From the NCBI GenBank assembly GCA_963606965.1, contig CAVDAL010000104.1:1-22358 (forward strand): 22,358 nt of DNA. Direction: 5' to 3'. Position numbers and translations under genes: made by a program. Position 1 is the first letter of the stretch; each line of letters opens with the position of its first letter. Of this stretch, positions 1-5,900 are shown piece by piece. This DNA comes from CAVDAL01 sp963606965 (GTDB lineage: Bacteria > Actinomycetota > Coriobacteriia > Coriobacteriales > QAMH01). Under the pieces are notes generated by a model. That model saw nothing but the letters and a program-made list of their open reading frames with translations. It had not been told where the DNA came from and did not search any database.

Positions 1-54
1 GGTGTTGCGGAGTGCATCGCACATATATTGGCGGAATTGAAGAAGAAAGAATAA
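1..54 (+). CDS. 3' end of an unidentified protein gene (partial)
   Basis: An open frame runs in from the left edge and ends at TAA 52-54, giving the C-terminal 17 residues GVAECIAHILAELKKKE. The tail is helical-looking and ends in charged residues. It vaguely recalls the end of sugar-nucleotide epimerases or glycosyltransferases (G-x-A-x-x-I-x-x-I-L), but this is too short to name a family. It converges on the minus-strand gene with only nine bases between the two stop codons, and no clear terminator separates them. That it is a real gene is inferred from the tight packing and the lack of a better explanation. Confidence 0.5.
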   Translation, partial: GVAECIAHILAELKKKE

Positions 55-63
55 ACGTAAGGA

Positions 64-1218
64 TTATTTCTTTTCGCATTTAACCATATATGCATGATAG
101 CTATTAGCAGCTCTTACAAATGCGCGCAATGCTGACTTGCTGCAATCATGTTCTGACATAATAACAAGCAAGTAAGGATGCCCGTCCTTTGTCTTGATTA
201 TTCCTGCATCATTATAAACATAGCCTTTGCCTGATACTGTGCACCAGCCAGCTTTTGTAAAAGTTGTGCACTCCTTATTGTTCTTCAATGCCTTTTTAAT
301 GAATGAATTTGCGCCCTTTTTGTAATATTTGCGCAGCCACTTTGAATGTTTGTTCGTATTTTTAAATAGATACCAATATTGCCCAGTCCAAAGCTTTGAC
401 AAAGTTTTTGGCGAATATGTCACCCATGTTGCATTTGCATCCAGCTCTTTAGAGCCACTATATTTTTTGAATTTTGAAATGGGAGTGCTTCCAAACCTTG
501 AGCGCAGCGCTCTGTAATCGTCGTTGCTTGACCAATTTAAAATTGCGCGAATGTGACTTTTGGCACTGCTGTTAATGCTGCCAGATTTATATTTACAAAT
601 GGATGCAACATATGGCGCTTTAATGGTTGATGCTCCATAAACTTTTTTGTTGGCTTGCGAAGAAATACCCTTGCCAGTTTTAAGATCAACCATAATGAAG
701 GCACAAGTTTTGCCGCCTTTGCGAACCTTCTTCAAAACTTTGACAAGTTTTTTGCCAGCTTCACATTTTTTATTGAATTTAGCACCACCAAGTCCAGTAA
801 CTTTCTTGCTGCTCTTTGCTTTCTTGATGGATTTTATGACCTGCTTTCTTGTAGCAGTCTTCTTTTTGACTACTTTCTTTTTTATAGCAGCAGCTTTTGA
901 ACTTGTTGCATTAGCGCTTTGCAATAAAACTGAGCCGCTATTAGCACCACCATCTTCAGAGCTTGCTTCAGTAATTGTCCCTAATATATTTGTAACAATT
1001 ACTTCTTCCACTTTGGTTGATGCAGTGCATGTTTTGCCACATGACTCAAAAAAACTTTTTGCTGCAATGCTTGCTTGTTTATTAGATATGTCAACAGATG
1101 AAGAAGCTGCGGAATTTGCAGACAAAATGTCGCCTTGTGCAGCCAGTGCAGCACCTGGCACAAAAAAGCAGGCAGTAATTCCAGCGCTCAAAATGTACTT
1201 CATCGAATTCTTGTGCAT
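64..1218 (-). CDS. Secreted serine hydrolase, class A beta-lactamase-like fold
   Basis: A 384-residue exported protein. The start chosen is the ATG at 1218-1216, which has an AGGAGT Shine-Dalgarno (1225-1230, minus strand) six bases upstream; an in-frame ATG 13 codons earlier lacks one. Residues 1-27 form a signal peptide (basic start, hydrophobic core, ALA-A cleavage site). Residues 30-105 are Ser/Ala-rich and 108-155 are strongly Lys-rich. From about 155 to the end is a penicillin-recognising hydrolase domain with the three expected motifs: STIK (Ser197, Lys200), SSN (230-232, SDN position) and KAG (322-324, KTG position), followed by the family's NDAGII stretch. No class A Glu166 loop is obvious. 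The Lys-rich segment could bind anionic wall polymers (inference). Several Cys pairs may form disulfides. A penicillin-resistant wall hydrolase or other serine esterase is as likely as a true beta-lactamase. Confidence 0.75.
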   Translation of the reverse strand: MHKNSMKYILSAGITACFFVPGAALAAQGDILSANSAASSSVDISNKQASIAAKSFFESCGKTCTASTKVEEVIVTNILGTITEASSEDGGANSGSVLLQSANATSSKAAAIKKKVVKKKTATRKQVIKSIKKAKSSKKVTGLGGAKFNKKCEAGKKLVKVLKKVRKGGKTCAFIMVDLKTGKGISSQANKKVYGASTIKAPYVASICKYKSGSINSSAKSHIRAILNWSSNDDYRALRSRFGSTPISKFKKYSGSKELDANATWVTYSPKTLSKLWTGQYWYLFKNTNKHSKWLRKYYKKGANSFIKKALKNNKECTTFTKAGWCTVSGKGYVYNDAGIIKTKDGHPYLLVIMSEHDCSKSALRAFVRAANSYHAYMVKCEKK

Positions 1219-1368
1219 AATAAAACTCCTTTTTTCAATGCTTGTAGTTTCGCGCAAAAAAATGGAGTATTCTAGCTTTTGTCAGCGGAAGGTTAAATTC
1301 TTTTGCATTTCATGCCGCTCACCCCGGAAAATAGATACACCCGGACGCGTGAAAGCATCAAATTTTAT

Positions 1369-1397
1369 TTGACTGAATGGCAACTTTCCTGTATGAT
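1369..1397 (+). promoter_or_regulatory. Sigma70-type promoter of the tRNA-tuf transcript
   Basis: TTGACT (1369-1374) and TATGAT (1392-1397) are separated by exactly 17 bases, five of six matches to each consensus box. Transcription should start near 1404. No comparable site is seen between here and tuf, so the tRNAs and probably tuf depend on it. It is the best promoter match in the window. Confidence 0.75.
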
Positions 1398-1407
1398 TTT
1401 CGTTCGC

Positions 1408-1429
1408 TGCGCACCATCTGGTGTGCGCA
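1408..1429 (+). other. Hairpin at the 5' end of the tRNA-tuf transcript
   Basis: TGCGCAC (1408-1414) pairs perfectly with GTGCGCA (1423-1429) around an eight-base loop. It begins only a few bases after the predicted start site, so it would cap the 5' end of the primary transcript. A role in RNA stability or in processing ahead of tRNA-Tyr is inference. Confidence 0.5.
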
Positions 1430-1483
1430 AGCATGCAACTTGAAAGCAACATATAGCAGGTTTCTCAGGTTACTAAGACAAAT

Positions 1484-1568
1484 GGGCGTGTGCCCGAGTG
1501 GCTAAAGGGGACGGGCTGTAAACCCGTTGGCTATGCCTACCTTGGTTCGAATCCAAGCGCGCCCACCA
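1484..1568 (+). tRNA. tRNA-Tyr (GTA), CCA encoded
   Basis: An 85-base class II tRNA. The acceptor stem is GGGCGTG with CGCGCCC, the anticodon loop CTGTAAA carries GTA, a long variable arm follows, and the T arm is CTTGG-TTCGAAT-CCAAG. The discriminator is A and CCA is encoded at 1566-1568. It is the first of three tRNAs in front of tuf. Confidence 0.97.
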
Positions 1569-1571
1569 TTT

Positions 1572-1646
1572 GCCTGTGTAGCTCAGGGGTAGAGCACTTC
1601 CTTGGTAAGGAAGAGGCCACCGGTTCAAATCCGGTCACAGGCTCCA
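1572..1646 (+). tRNA. tRNA-Thr (GGT), CCA encoded
   Basis: A 75-base tRNA starting three bases after tRNA-Tyr. The acceptor stem is GCCTGTG with CACAGGC, anticodon GGT sits in loop TTGGTAA, the T arm loop is TTCAAAT, the discriminator is T and CCA is encoded at 1644-1646. Its last six bases also form part of the 5' arm of the downstream terminator hairpin. Confidence 0.97.
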
Positions 1647-1678
1647 TGCCCTAAAGCACAGGGGAATGGAGCTTTTTT
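1641..1678 (+). terminator. Rho-independent terminator sharing the 3' end of tRNA-Thr
   Basis: GCTCCAT (1641-1647) pairs with ATGGAGC (1666-1672). An inner CCCT (1649-1652) pairs with AGGG (1660-1663), and six T residues follow (1673-1678). The outer 5' arm is the acceptor end, discriminator and CCA of tRNA-Thr. It lies just before tRNA-Met, so it should reduce read-through into tRNA-Met and tuf. Confidence 0.75.
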
Positions 1679-1680
1679 AC

Positions 1681-1757
1681 GGCGGCGTAGCTCAGTTGGC
1701 TAGAGCGCACGGTTCATACCCGTGTTGTCACTGGTTCAAGTCCAGTCGCCGCTACCA
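1681..1757 (+). tRNA. tRNA-Met (CAT), probably elongator, CCA encoded
   Basis: A 77-base tRNA with anticodon CAT in loop TTCATAC, anticodon stem CACGG/CCGTG, T loop TTCAAGT, discriminator A and encoded CCA (1755-1757). The anticodon stem lacks the three consecutive G-C pairs of initiator tRNA, so an elongator is favoured. The acceptor stem begins with a G-T wobble, which is slightly unusual. A lysidine-modified tRNA-Ile2 also carries CAT and cannot be excluded by eye. Confidence 0.9.
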
Positions 1758-1863
1758 TTTTGTTATTGATGTTCCAAAGCGGAACAACAAATAAATTATT
1801 TTTTAGGCTATAACGCTTCCGCGCTGGGAGCGTGAGAAGTGAAAGCATTTTTAGGAGGAAAAA

Positions 1864-3066
1864 ATGGCAAAAGAAAAGTTTGAGCGTACCAAGCCACATG
1901 TTAATATTGGTACCATCGGTCACGTTGACCACGGCAAGACTACTTTAACTGCTGCAATTTCCAAGACTCTGTCTCTGAACGACGGCTCTCATGGCACTGC
2001 TAAGGCAGACTTTACCGCATTCGAAGACATCGATAAGGCTCCAGAAGAGCGCGAGCGTGGCATAACGATTTCCATTGCTCATATCGAGTATGAAACAGAC
2101 TCACGTCACTATGCACATGTTGACTGCCCAGGCCATGCTGACTACGTTAAGAACATGATTACTGGTGCTGCACAGATGGACGGTGCAATCCTTGTTATCG
2201 CTGCTACTGACGGCCCTATGGCTCAGACTCGTGAGCACATCTTGTTGGCTCGCCAGGTTGGTGTACCTTGGATCGTAGTTTTCTTGAATAAGTGCGACAT
2301 GGTTGACGACGAAGAACTTCTTGAACTTGTTGAAATGGAAGTTCGTGAACTTCTTTCATCATATGACTTCCCAGGAGACGACATTCCTGTTATCCGCGGT
2401 TCTGCTTTGAAGGCTCTTGAAGGCGACGCAGATGCTCAGGCAAAGATTTGGGAACTCATGGATGCTGTCGATTCATATATCCCAACTCCAGAACGCGACG
2501 ACGAAAAACCATTCTTGATGGCTATCGAAGACGTATTCACAATTACTGGTCGTGGTACTGTTGCTACTGGTCGTGTTGAACGCGGCAAGATCAACATGAA
2601 TGACGAAGTTGAAATTGTTGGTATTCGCGAAACACAAAAGACAGTTGTTACTGGTGTTGAAATGTTCCGCAAGATTCTTGATTATGCTGAAGCTGGCGAC
2701 AATGTTGGTATCTTGCTCCGCGGCACAAAGCGTGAAGATATCGAACGTGGTCAGGTTATCTGCAAACCAGGTTCTGTTACACCACATACTAAGTTCGAGG
2801 GTCAAGTTTATGTTTTGACTAAGGAAGAAGGCGGACGTCATACTCCATTCTTCACAAACTATCGCCCTCAGTTCTATTTCCGTACAACAGACATTACAGG
2901 TACTGTTATCCTTCCTGATGGTGTTGAAATGGTTATGCCTGGTGACAACGTCACAATTACTGGCGAACTCATTCACCCAATCGCTATGGAAGAAGGCTTG
3001 AAATTCGCTATCCGCGAAGGTGGCCGTACGGTTGGTTCAGGCAAGGTTACAAAGATTATCGAATAA
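1864..3066 (+). CDS. tuf: Translation elongation factor Tu
   Basis: EF-Tu, 400 residues, full length. It is the GTPase that carries aminoacyl-tRNA to the ribosomal A site. Domain 1 (about 1-205) shows the P-loop GHVDHGKTT, the switch I stretch ERERGITIS, DCPGH (switch II) and NKCD (guanine specificity). Domains 2 and 3 follow, with typical TGRGTVATGRVERG and GGRHTPFF stretches. The Shine-Dalgarno TAGGAGGA is well placed before ATG 1864. Three tRNAs lie just upstream and rpmG, tRNA-Trp, secE and nusG downstream. A tRNA cluster feeding tuf resembles the E. coli thrU-tyrU-glyT-thrT-tufB arrangement. Codon choice is more GC-rich than in the neighbours, as expected for a very highly expressed gene. 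Confidence 0.99.
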   Translation: MAKEKFERTKPHVNIGTIGHVDHGKTTLTAAISKTLSLNDGSHGTAKADFTAFEDIDKAPEERERGITISIAHIEYETDSRHYAHVDCPGHADYVKNMITGAAQMDGAILVIAATDGPMAQTREHILLARQVGVPWIVVFLNKCDMVDDEELLELVEMEVRELLSSYDFPGDDIPVIRGSALKALEGDADAQAKIWELMDAVDSYIPTPERDDEKPFLMAIEDVFTITGRGTVATGRVERGKINMNDEVEIVGIRETQKTVVTGVEMFRKILDYAEAGDNVGILLRGTKREDIERGQVICKPGSVTPHTKFEGQVYVLTKEEGGRHTPFFTNYRPQFYFRTTDITGTVILPDGVEMVMPGDNVTITGELIHPIAMEEGLKFAIREGGRTVGSGKVTKIIE

Positions 3067-3092
3067 TCTTGCTTTAACGGTTTTCGCAGCAA

Positions 3093-3121
3093 AGCCCGGC
3101 ACTAAATATAGCTGTCGGGCT
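3093..3121 (+). other. Intergenic hairpin between tuf and rpmG
   Basis: AGCCCGGCA (3093-3101) pairs with TGTCGGGCT (3113-3121), nine pairs with one G-T, around an 11-base loop. No T-run follows, so it is unlikely to be a full terminator. An mRNA-stabilising 3' end for tuf or a processing site is plausible (inference). Confidence 0.55.
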
Positions 3122-3147
3122 CGTCTGCGCAATAAGGAGGAAAAACG

Positions 3148-3297
3148 ATGCGTACATTGGTCACCATGGCGTGCACAGAATGTAAACGCCGTAACTACAC
3201 GACCAAGAAGAACAAGCAGAGCAATCCTGAGCGCATTGAGCTCAAGAAATATTGCAAGTGGTGTGGTCACCACACTCTGCACAAGGAAACCCGCTAG
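3148..3297 (+). CDS. rpmG: 50S ribosomal protein L33
   Basis: A short gene of 49 codons starting at ATG 3148 after AAGGAGG (3134-3140). The protein begins MRTLVTMACTECKRRNYTT and ends HKETR. Two CxxC pairs (Cys9/Cys12 and Cys36/Cys39) form the zinc ribbon of the zinc-binding (C+) type of L33. Length matches the family (49-55 residues). Its position between tuf and trpT-secE-nusG is widely conserved in bacteria. The presence of the Cys pairs suggests that a zinc-free paralogue may exist elsewhere in the genome, as in several Gram-positives (inference). Confidence 0.97.
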   Translation: MRTLVTMACTECKRRNYTTKKNKQSNPERIELKKYCKWCGHHTLHKETR

Positions 3298-3327
3298 TTG
3301 CTTCATTGCTAGTCGTGTTTAGCGTGT

Positions 3328-3404
3328 AGGCCAGTAGCTCCAATTGGTAGAGCGCCGGTCTCCAAAACCGGATGTTGGGGGTTCGAGTCCCTCCTGGCCT
3401 GCCA
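3328..3404 (+). tRNA. tRNA-Trp (CCA)
   Basis: A 77-base tRNA. The acceptor stem is AGGCCAG with CTGGCCT, anticodon CCA is in loop TCTCCAAAA, the T loop is TTCGAGT, the discriminator is G as required for Trp, and CCA is encoded (3402-3404). It sits between rpmG and secE, the classic location of trpT. Confidence 0.97.
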
Positions 3405-3419
3405 GAAATCTTTAAGATA

Positions 3420-3443
3420 AAGCCGAAGAAGACCCTTCGGCTT
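3420..3443 (+). other. Hairpin between tRNA-Trp and secE
   Basis: AAGCCGAAG (3420-3428) pairs with CTTCGGCTT (3435-3443) around a six-base loop. There is no T-run after it. It could mark the processing boundary that releases tRNA-Trp from the secE-nusG mRNA, or act as a weak attenuator. Confidence 0.5.
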
Positions 3444-3467
3444 GATTGCACTCTAAGGTTGTAAAAG

Positions 3468-3815
3468 ATGGCACAAAAAGATAAAAAGAAAAAGAGCACT
3501 TCACCAGAAGAATGGAAGAAGCAAAAACCAATCAATGCTAATTCCAAGGCAGCAACTGCTAGCAAGTCGAAGTCTCAAAGCGCCAAGAAAGGCAAAGACG
3601 GCAAACCTGCAAAGCCAAGCATTTGGCAGCGCTTGAAGGCATATTTCAAGGGTGTTAAGGTTGAGATTCAGCGTGTTGTTTGGCCAACTCGTTCAGAGTT
3701 GTTAAGCGCATCGCTTATCGTCGTTGGTGCACTTGTTTTCTTCGGCGTGCTCATTGCAATTGTCGATAATGTTATTATCATTCCGCTAGACTGGGTTGGA
3801 TCCATAGGGAGCTAA
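3468..3815 (+). CDS. secE: Preprotein translocase subunit SecE
   Basis: SecE, 115 residues, the essential small subunit of the SecYEG channel. Residues 1-50 are a long Lys/Ser-rich cytoplasmic extension. Residues 52-76 hold the conserved amphipathic motif (VKVEIQRVVWPTRSEL), and about 80-100 form the single membrane segment. This single-span form is typical of Gram-positive and actinobacterial SecE. The start ATG 3468 has a modest AAGG nine bases upstream. The gene lies six bases before nusG and is certainly co-transcribed with it. Confidence 0.95.
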   Translation: MAQKDKKKKSTSPEEWKKQKPINANSKAATASKSKSQSAKKGKDGKPAKPSIWQRLKAYFKGVKVEIQRVVWPTRSELLSASLIVVGALVFFGVLIAIVDNVIIIPLDWVGSIGS

Positions 3816-3821
3816 AGCTAA

Positions 3822-4358
3822 ATGTCAAAAAAGTGGTATGTCCTCCATACCTATTCAGGGTATGAGAACAGGGTAAAAACAAATATTGAGCACTTAATTA
3901 AATTGCGTGGCTACGAAGATATTATTTCTGAAGTATTCATTCCAATGGAAGAAGTTACTGAACTTAAAGAAGGCGGAAGAAGAGTCACTTCAGAAAAGAA
4001 GGTTTTTCCTGGCTACGTATTAATCAAGATTGACTCCACACGCGTCGATGATGTGTGGGGACCATTGCGTAACACTTCAGGTGTAACTGGTTTTGTTGGC
4101 AGCGAAGGCAAGCCTGTTCCTTTGTCCCGTGCTGAATTTGAAAAGATTACAAAGCGAGTTCGTCCGGATGTTCCAAAGAAGACTTCAACAGATTTGGCAG
4201 AAGGTCAAATTGTTCGTGTAGTCAATGGTCCTTTAGCAGATTTCGACGGCACAATTGCCGAAGTCAATGTAGACGCCGGCAAAGTCAAAGTTATGGTTTC
4301 TATTTTTGGCCGTGAAACTCCTGTCGAGCTTAGCTTCGAACAGGTTGCCAAAATTTAA
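3822..4358 (+). CDS. nusG: Transcription termination/antitermination protein NusG
   Basis: NusG, 178 residues. It binds RNA polymerase through its NGN domain (about 1-110, beginning KKWYVLHTYSGYENRV, with the VFPGYVLI strand at 61-68). The KOW domain (about 126-160, GQIVRVVNGPLADFDGTIAEV) contacts Rho or the ribosome. Length is standard. The start ATG 3822 follows the secE stop closely, with AGGGAG inside the end of secE. It precedes the rplKA genes, the usual arrangement. Confidence 0.97.
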   Translation: MSKKWYVLHTYSGYENRVKTNIEHLIKLRGYEDIISEVFIPMEEVTELKEGGRRVTSEKKVFPGYVLIKIDSTRVDDVWGPLRNTSGVTGFVGSEGKPVPLSRAEFEKITKRVRPDVPKKTSTDLAEGQIVRVVNGPLADFDGTIAEVNVDAGKVKVMVSIFGRETPVELSFEQVAKI

Positions 4359-4369
4359 ATTTGCGAGTT

Positions 4370-4421
4370 AAACGCTGTTGCTTGCCTCAATGTGGATGAG
4401 GGCTTCTCTTGCAAAGCGTTT
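4370..4421 (+). other. Long structured hairpin in the rplK leader
   Basis: AAACGCT (4370-4376) pairs with AGCGTTT (4415-4421), TTGC (4378-4381) with GCAA (4411-4414), and GCCTC (4384-4388) with the GAGGGC region (4398-4403). The result is an interrupted stem of about 50 bases between nusG and rplK. Ribosomal protein L1 represses the L11-L1 operon in E. coli by binding the mRNA leader; this stem with internal loops is a candidate site of that kind, not a demonstrated one. Confidence 0.45.
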
Positions 4422-4444
4422 TGCTATAGATGATTAAAGTTAAC

Positions 4445-4467
4445 ACTGCGCGTTTAATGTGTGCAGT
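4445..4467 (+). other. Hairpin just upstream of the rplK ribosome binding site
   Basis: ACTGCGCG (4445-4452) pairs with TGTGCAGT (4460-4467), eight pairs with two G-T, around a seven-base loop. It ends about eight bases before the AAAGGAG of rplK, so it may affect ribosome access or carry part of a translational operator. Confidence 0.4.
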
Positions 4468-4484
4468 AATTTAAAGGAGACAAA

Positions 4485-4910
4485 ATGGCTAAGGAAATTG
4501 AAGGTTATATTAAGCTTCAAATCCCAGCTGGTAAGGCTAATCCTGCACCACCGGTTGGTCCTGCACTTGGTGCAAAGGGCGTCAACATTATGCAGTTCTG
4601 CCAGGCATTTAATGCTGCTACACAGGACAAAGGTGACACAGTCATTCCAGTTGTTATTACTGTTTATGATGACAAAACATTCGACTTTGTTTGCAAAACT
4701 CCACCTGCAGCTGTTCTTATTAAGAAGGCTTTGGGCATCGAGCATGCAGCTGGCAATTCTTTGACAGAAACAGCTGGCACTTTGACAAAGGCACAGTTGC
4801 AAGAAATTGCAGAAACAAAAATGCCTGACTTGAATGCAAATGATGTTGAAGCAGCTATGAAGATTATTGCGGGCACTGCTCGTTCAATGGGCGTTCATAT
4901 CGCTGAATAA
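4485..4910 (+). CDS. rplK: 50S ribosomal protein L11
   Basis: L11, 141 residues, full length. The N-terminal domain (1-70, PAGKANPAPPVGPALGAKGVNIMQFC) binds thiostrepton-class antibiotics and contacts elongation factors. The C-terminal domain (76-141) binds the GTPase-associated region of 23S rRNA. AAAGGAG precedes ATG 4485. It is followed by rplA in the conserved L11-L1 pair, and the long leader before it is structured. Confidence 0.98.
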   Translation: MAKEIEGYIKLQIPAGKANPAPPVGPALGAKGVNIMQFCQAFNAATQDKGDTVIPVVITVYDDKTFDFVCKTPPAAVLIKKALGIEHAAGNSLTETAGTLTKAQLQEIAETKMPDLNANDVEAAMKIIAGTARSMGVHIAE

Positions 4911-4949
4911 TTAAGGAATAGACCTCTCGGCAAGGAGGACTATATATAA

Positions 4950-4979
4950 GTGGAAGGGTAAAAAGCCCGTCTGTACCAC
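4950..4979 (+). other. Leader hairpin before rplA, overlapping a four-codon reading frame
   Basis: GTGG (4950-4953) pairs with CCAC (4976-4979), and an inner GGG (4956-4958) can pair with CCC (4966-4968). A second Shine-Dalgarno, AAGGAGG (4932-4938), lies upstream. The bases 4950-4961 read GTG GAA GGG TAA, a possible minimal leader peptide. The true rplA site AAGGAGG starts directly after the hairpin. Whether the mini-frame is translated is unknown. Confidence 0.35.
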
Positions 4980-4992
4980 AAGGAGGATTATT

Positions 4993-5700
4993 ATGCCAAA
5001 ACATGGAAAGAAATTTAATGAAGCGGTAGCTAAGATTGAAGCTGACAAGCTTTATACTCCGCTCCAAGCTTGCAAACTTGCTAAGGAAATTGCTCCAGCA
5101 AAGTTCGATGAAACTGTTGAAGCTCACTTCCGTTTGGGCATTGACACACGTCAAGCAGACCAGCAAGTTCGTGGTTCAATCAGCTTGCCAAATGGCACAG
5201 GCAAAAGCGTTCGCGTTGCAGTTTTTGCAGAAGGCGACAAAGCAAAGGAAGCTTTGGAAGCTGGCGCAGAAATTGTTGGATCAGATGAACTCGTACAAGA
5301 CATTCAAAAAGGCATCATTGAATTTGATGCTGCTGTTGCAACACCAGATATGATGAGCAAGGTTGGACGTCTTGGTAAGATTTTGGGTCCTCGCAACTTG
5401 ATGCCAAATCCAAAGCTTGGCACAGTAACAATGGATGTTGCTAAAGCCGTAGCAGATCTTAAAGGCGGCAAGGTTGAATATCGTGCCGACCGTTATGGCA
5501 TTGCACATGTAATTATTGGTAAGGTTTCTTTTGATGCTGAAAAGCTCGCTGAAAACTATGGCGCAATTTTTGATGAAATTTTGCGCGTAAAGCCAGCAGC
5601 TGCTAAGGGCAAATATGTGAAGAGCGCTACAATCGCTACATCTATGGGTCCTGGCATTCCAGTAGATCAAAGCATTATTCGCGAATATACTGCTGAATAA
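4993..5700 (+). CDS. rplA: 50S ribosomal protein L1
   Basis: L1, 235 residues, full length. It forms the mobile stalk at the E site and, in many bacteria, represses its own operon. The signature region GRLGKILGPRNLMPNPKLGT is at about 126-145. The C-terminal ATIATSMGPGIPVD stretch is typical. The start ATG 4993 has AAGGAGG seven to eight bases upstream. An intrinsic terminator follows the stop codon, which separates rplKA from rplJL. Confidence 0.98.
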   Translation: MPKHGKKFNEAVAKIEADKLYTPLQACKLAKEIAPAKFDETVEAHFRLGIDTRQADQQVRGSISLPNGTGKSVRVAVFAEGDKAKEALEAGAEIVGSDELVQDIQKGIIEFDAAVATPDMMSKVGRLGKILGPRNLMPNPKLGTVTMDVAKAVADLKGGKVEYRADRYGIAHVIIGKVSFDAEKLAENYGAIFDEILRVKPAAAKGKYVKSATIATSMGPGIPVDQSIIREYTAE

Positions 5701-5710
5701 TTGTGATATG

Positions 5711-5742
5711 ATTCATCTTGCTCGAAAGAGCAATGAATTTTT
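5711..5742 (+). terminator. Rho-independent terminator after rplA
   Basis: ATTCA (5711-5715) pairs with TGAAT (5734-5738), and TTGCTC (5718-5723) with GAGCAA (5728-5733), closed by a GAAA tetraloop with a two-base bulge. A T-run ends at 5742. It begins ten bases after the rplA stop. I see no strong promoter between it and rplJ, so rplJL may depend on read-through or on a promoter I missed. Confidence 0.7.
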
Positions 5743-5746
5743 GTTA

Positions 5747-5890
5747 GTCCCGCTACCGTAGACAGCCGGTGTTCTGAAAAGAACTTAAGAGGATGCAAAT
5801 CCTGCCCGCCGAGGTGGTCGAAGTATAAGGCACAAAGCCAAACTTTCTCGACCTCCACTGTCCGACAGCGGGGGTCGATTTGTATGAAAG
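5747..5890 (+). ncRNA. L10 leader RNA controlling rplJL
   Basis: The segment around 5760-5815 matches what I recall of the L10_leader family (ACAGCCGGTG, CTTAAGA, TGCCCGCCGAGG). Two adjacent hairpins carry GNRA tetraloops: GTTCT-GAAA-AGAAC (5771-5784) and AGGAT-GCAA-ATCCT (5790-5803). The CTTAAG between them is the likely kink-turn linker. The L10(L7/L12)4 complex is known to bind this RNA, mimicking its 23S rRNA site, and represses rplJL. Downstream, two mutually exclusive stems suggest transcription attenuation, as described for Bacillus subtilis. Confidence 0.8.
5848..5881 (+). terminator. Attenuator hairpin in the rplJ leader
   Basis: TCGACC (5848-5853) pairs with GGTCGA (5873-5878), with inner CC/GG and CTG/CAG pairs, followed by TTT. 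A second copy of GGTCGA (5816-5821) can pair with the same TCGACC arm, giving an antiterminator. The T-run is short, so termination may be partial. Confidence 0.6.
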
Positions 5891-5900
5891 GAGGGTTTAA

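Noticed and set aside
1..66. AT-rich imperfect hairpin between the convergent stop codons as a two-way terminator
   Set aside because: Only about five continuous pairs, with mismatches beyond; too weak to call.
1318..1347. Two CACCC-GG like repeats upstream of the tRNA promoter
   Set aside because: Short, imperfect and without a known regulator; could be chance.
647..1372. A long + strand frame opposite the serine hydrolase gene
   Set aside because: It lies antisense to a gene with a signal peptide and all three catalytic motifs. Its hydrophobic composition is the mirror of Lys- and Ser-rich codons, and it runs through the promoter region.
1681..1757. Reading the CAT tRNA as initiator tRNA or tRNA-Ile2
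   Set aside because: It lacks the three G-C pairs of the initiator anticodon stem. Ile2 cannot be fully excluded but the body resembles elongator tRNA-Met.
2473..2976. A long minus-strand frame inside tuf
   Set aside because: Antisense shadow of a highly biased EF-Tu gene; no initiation signals or family resemblance.
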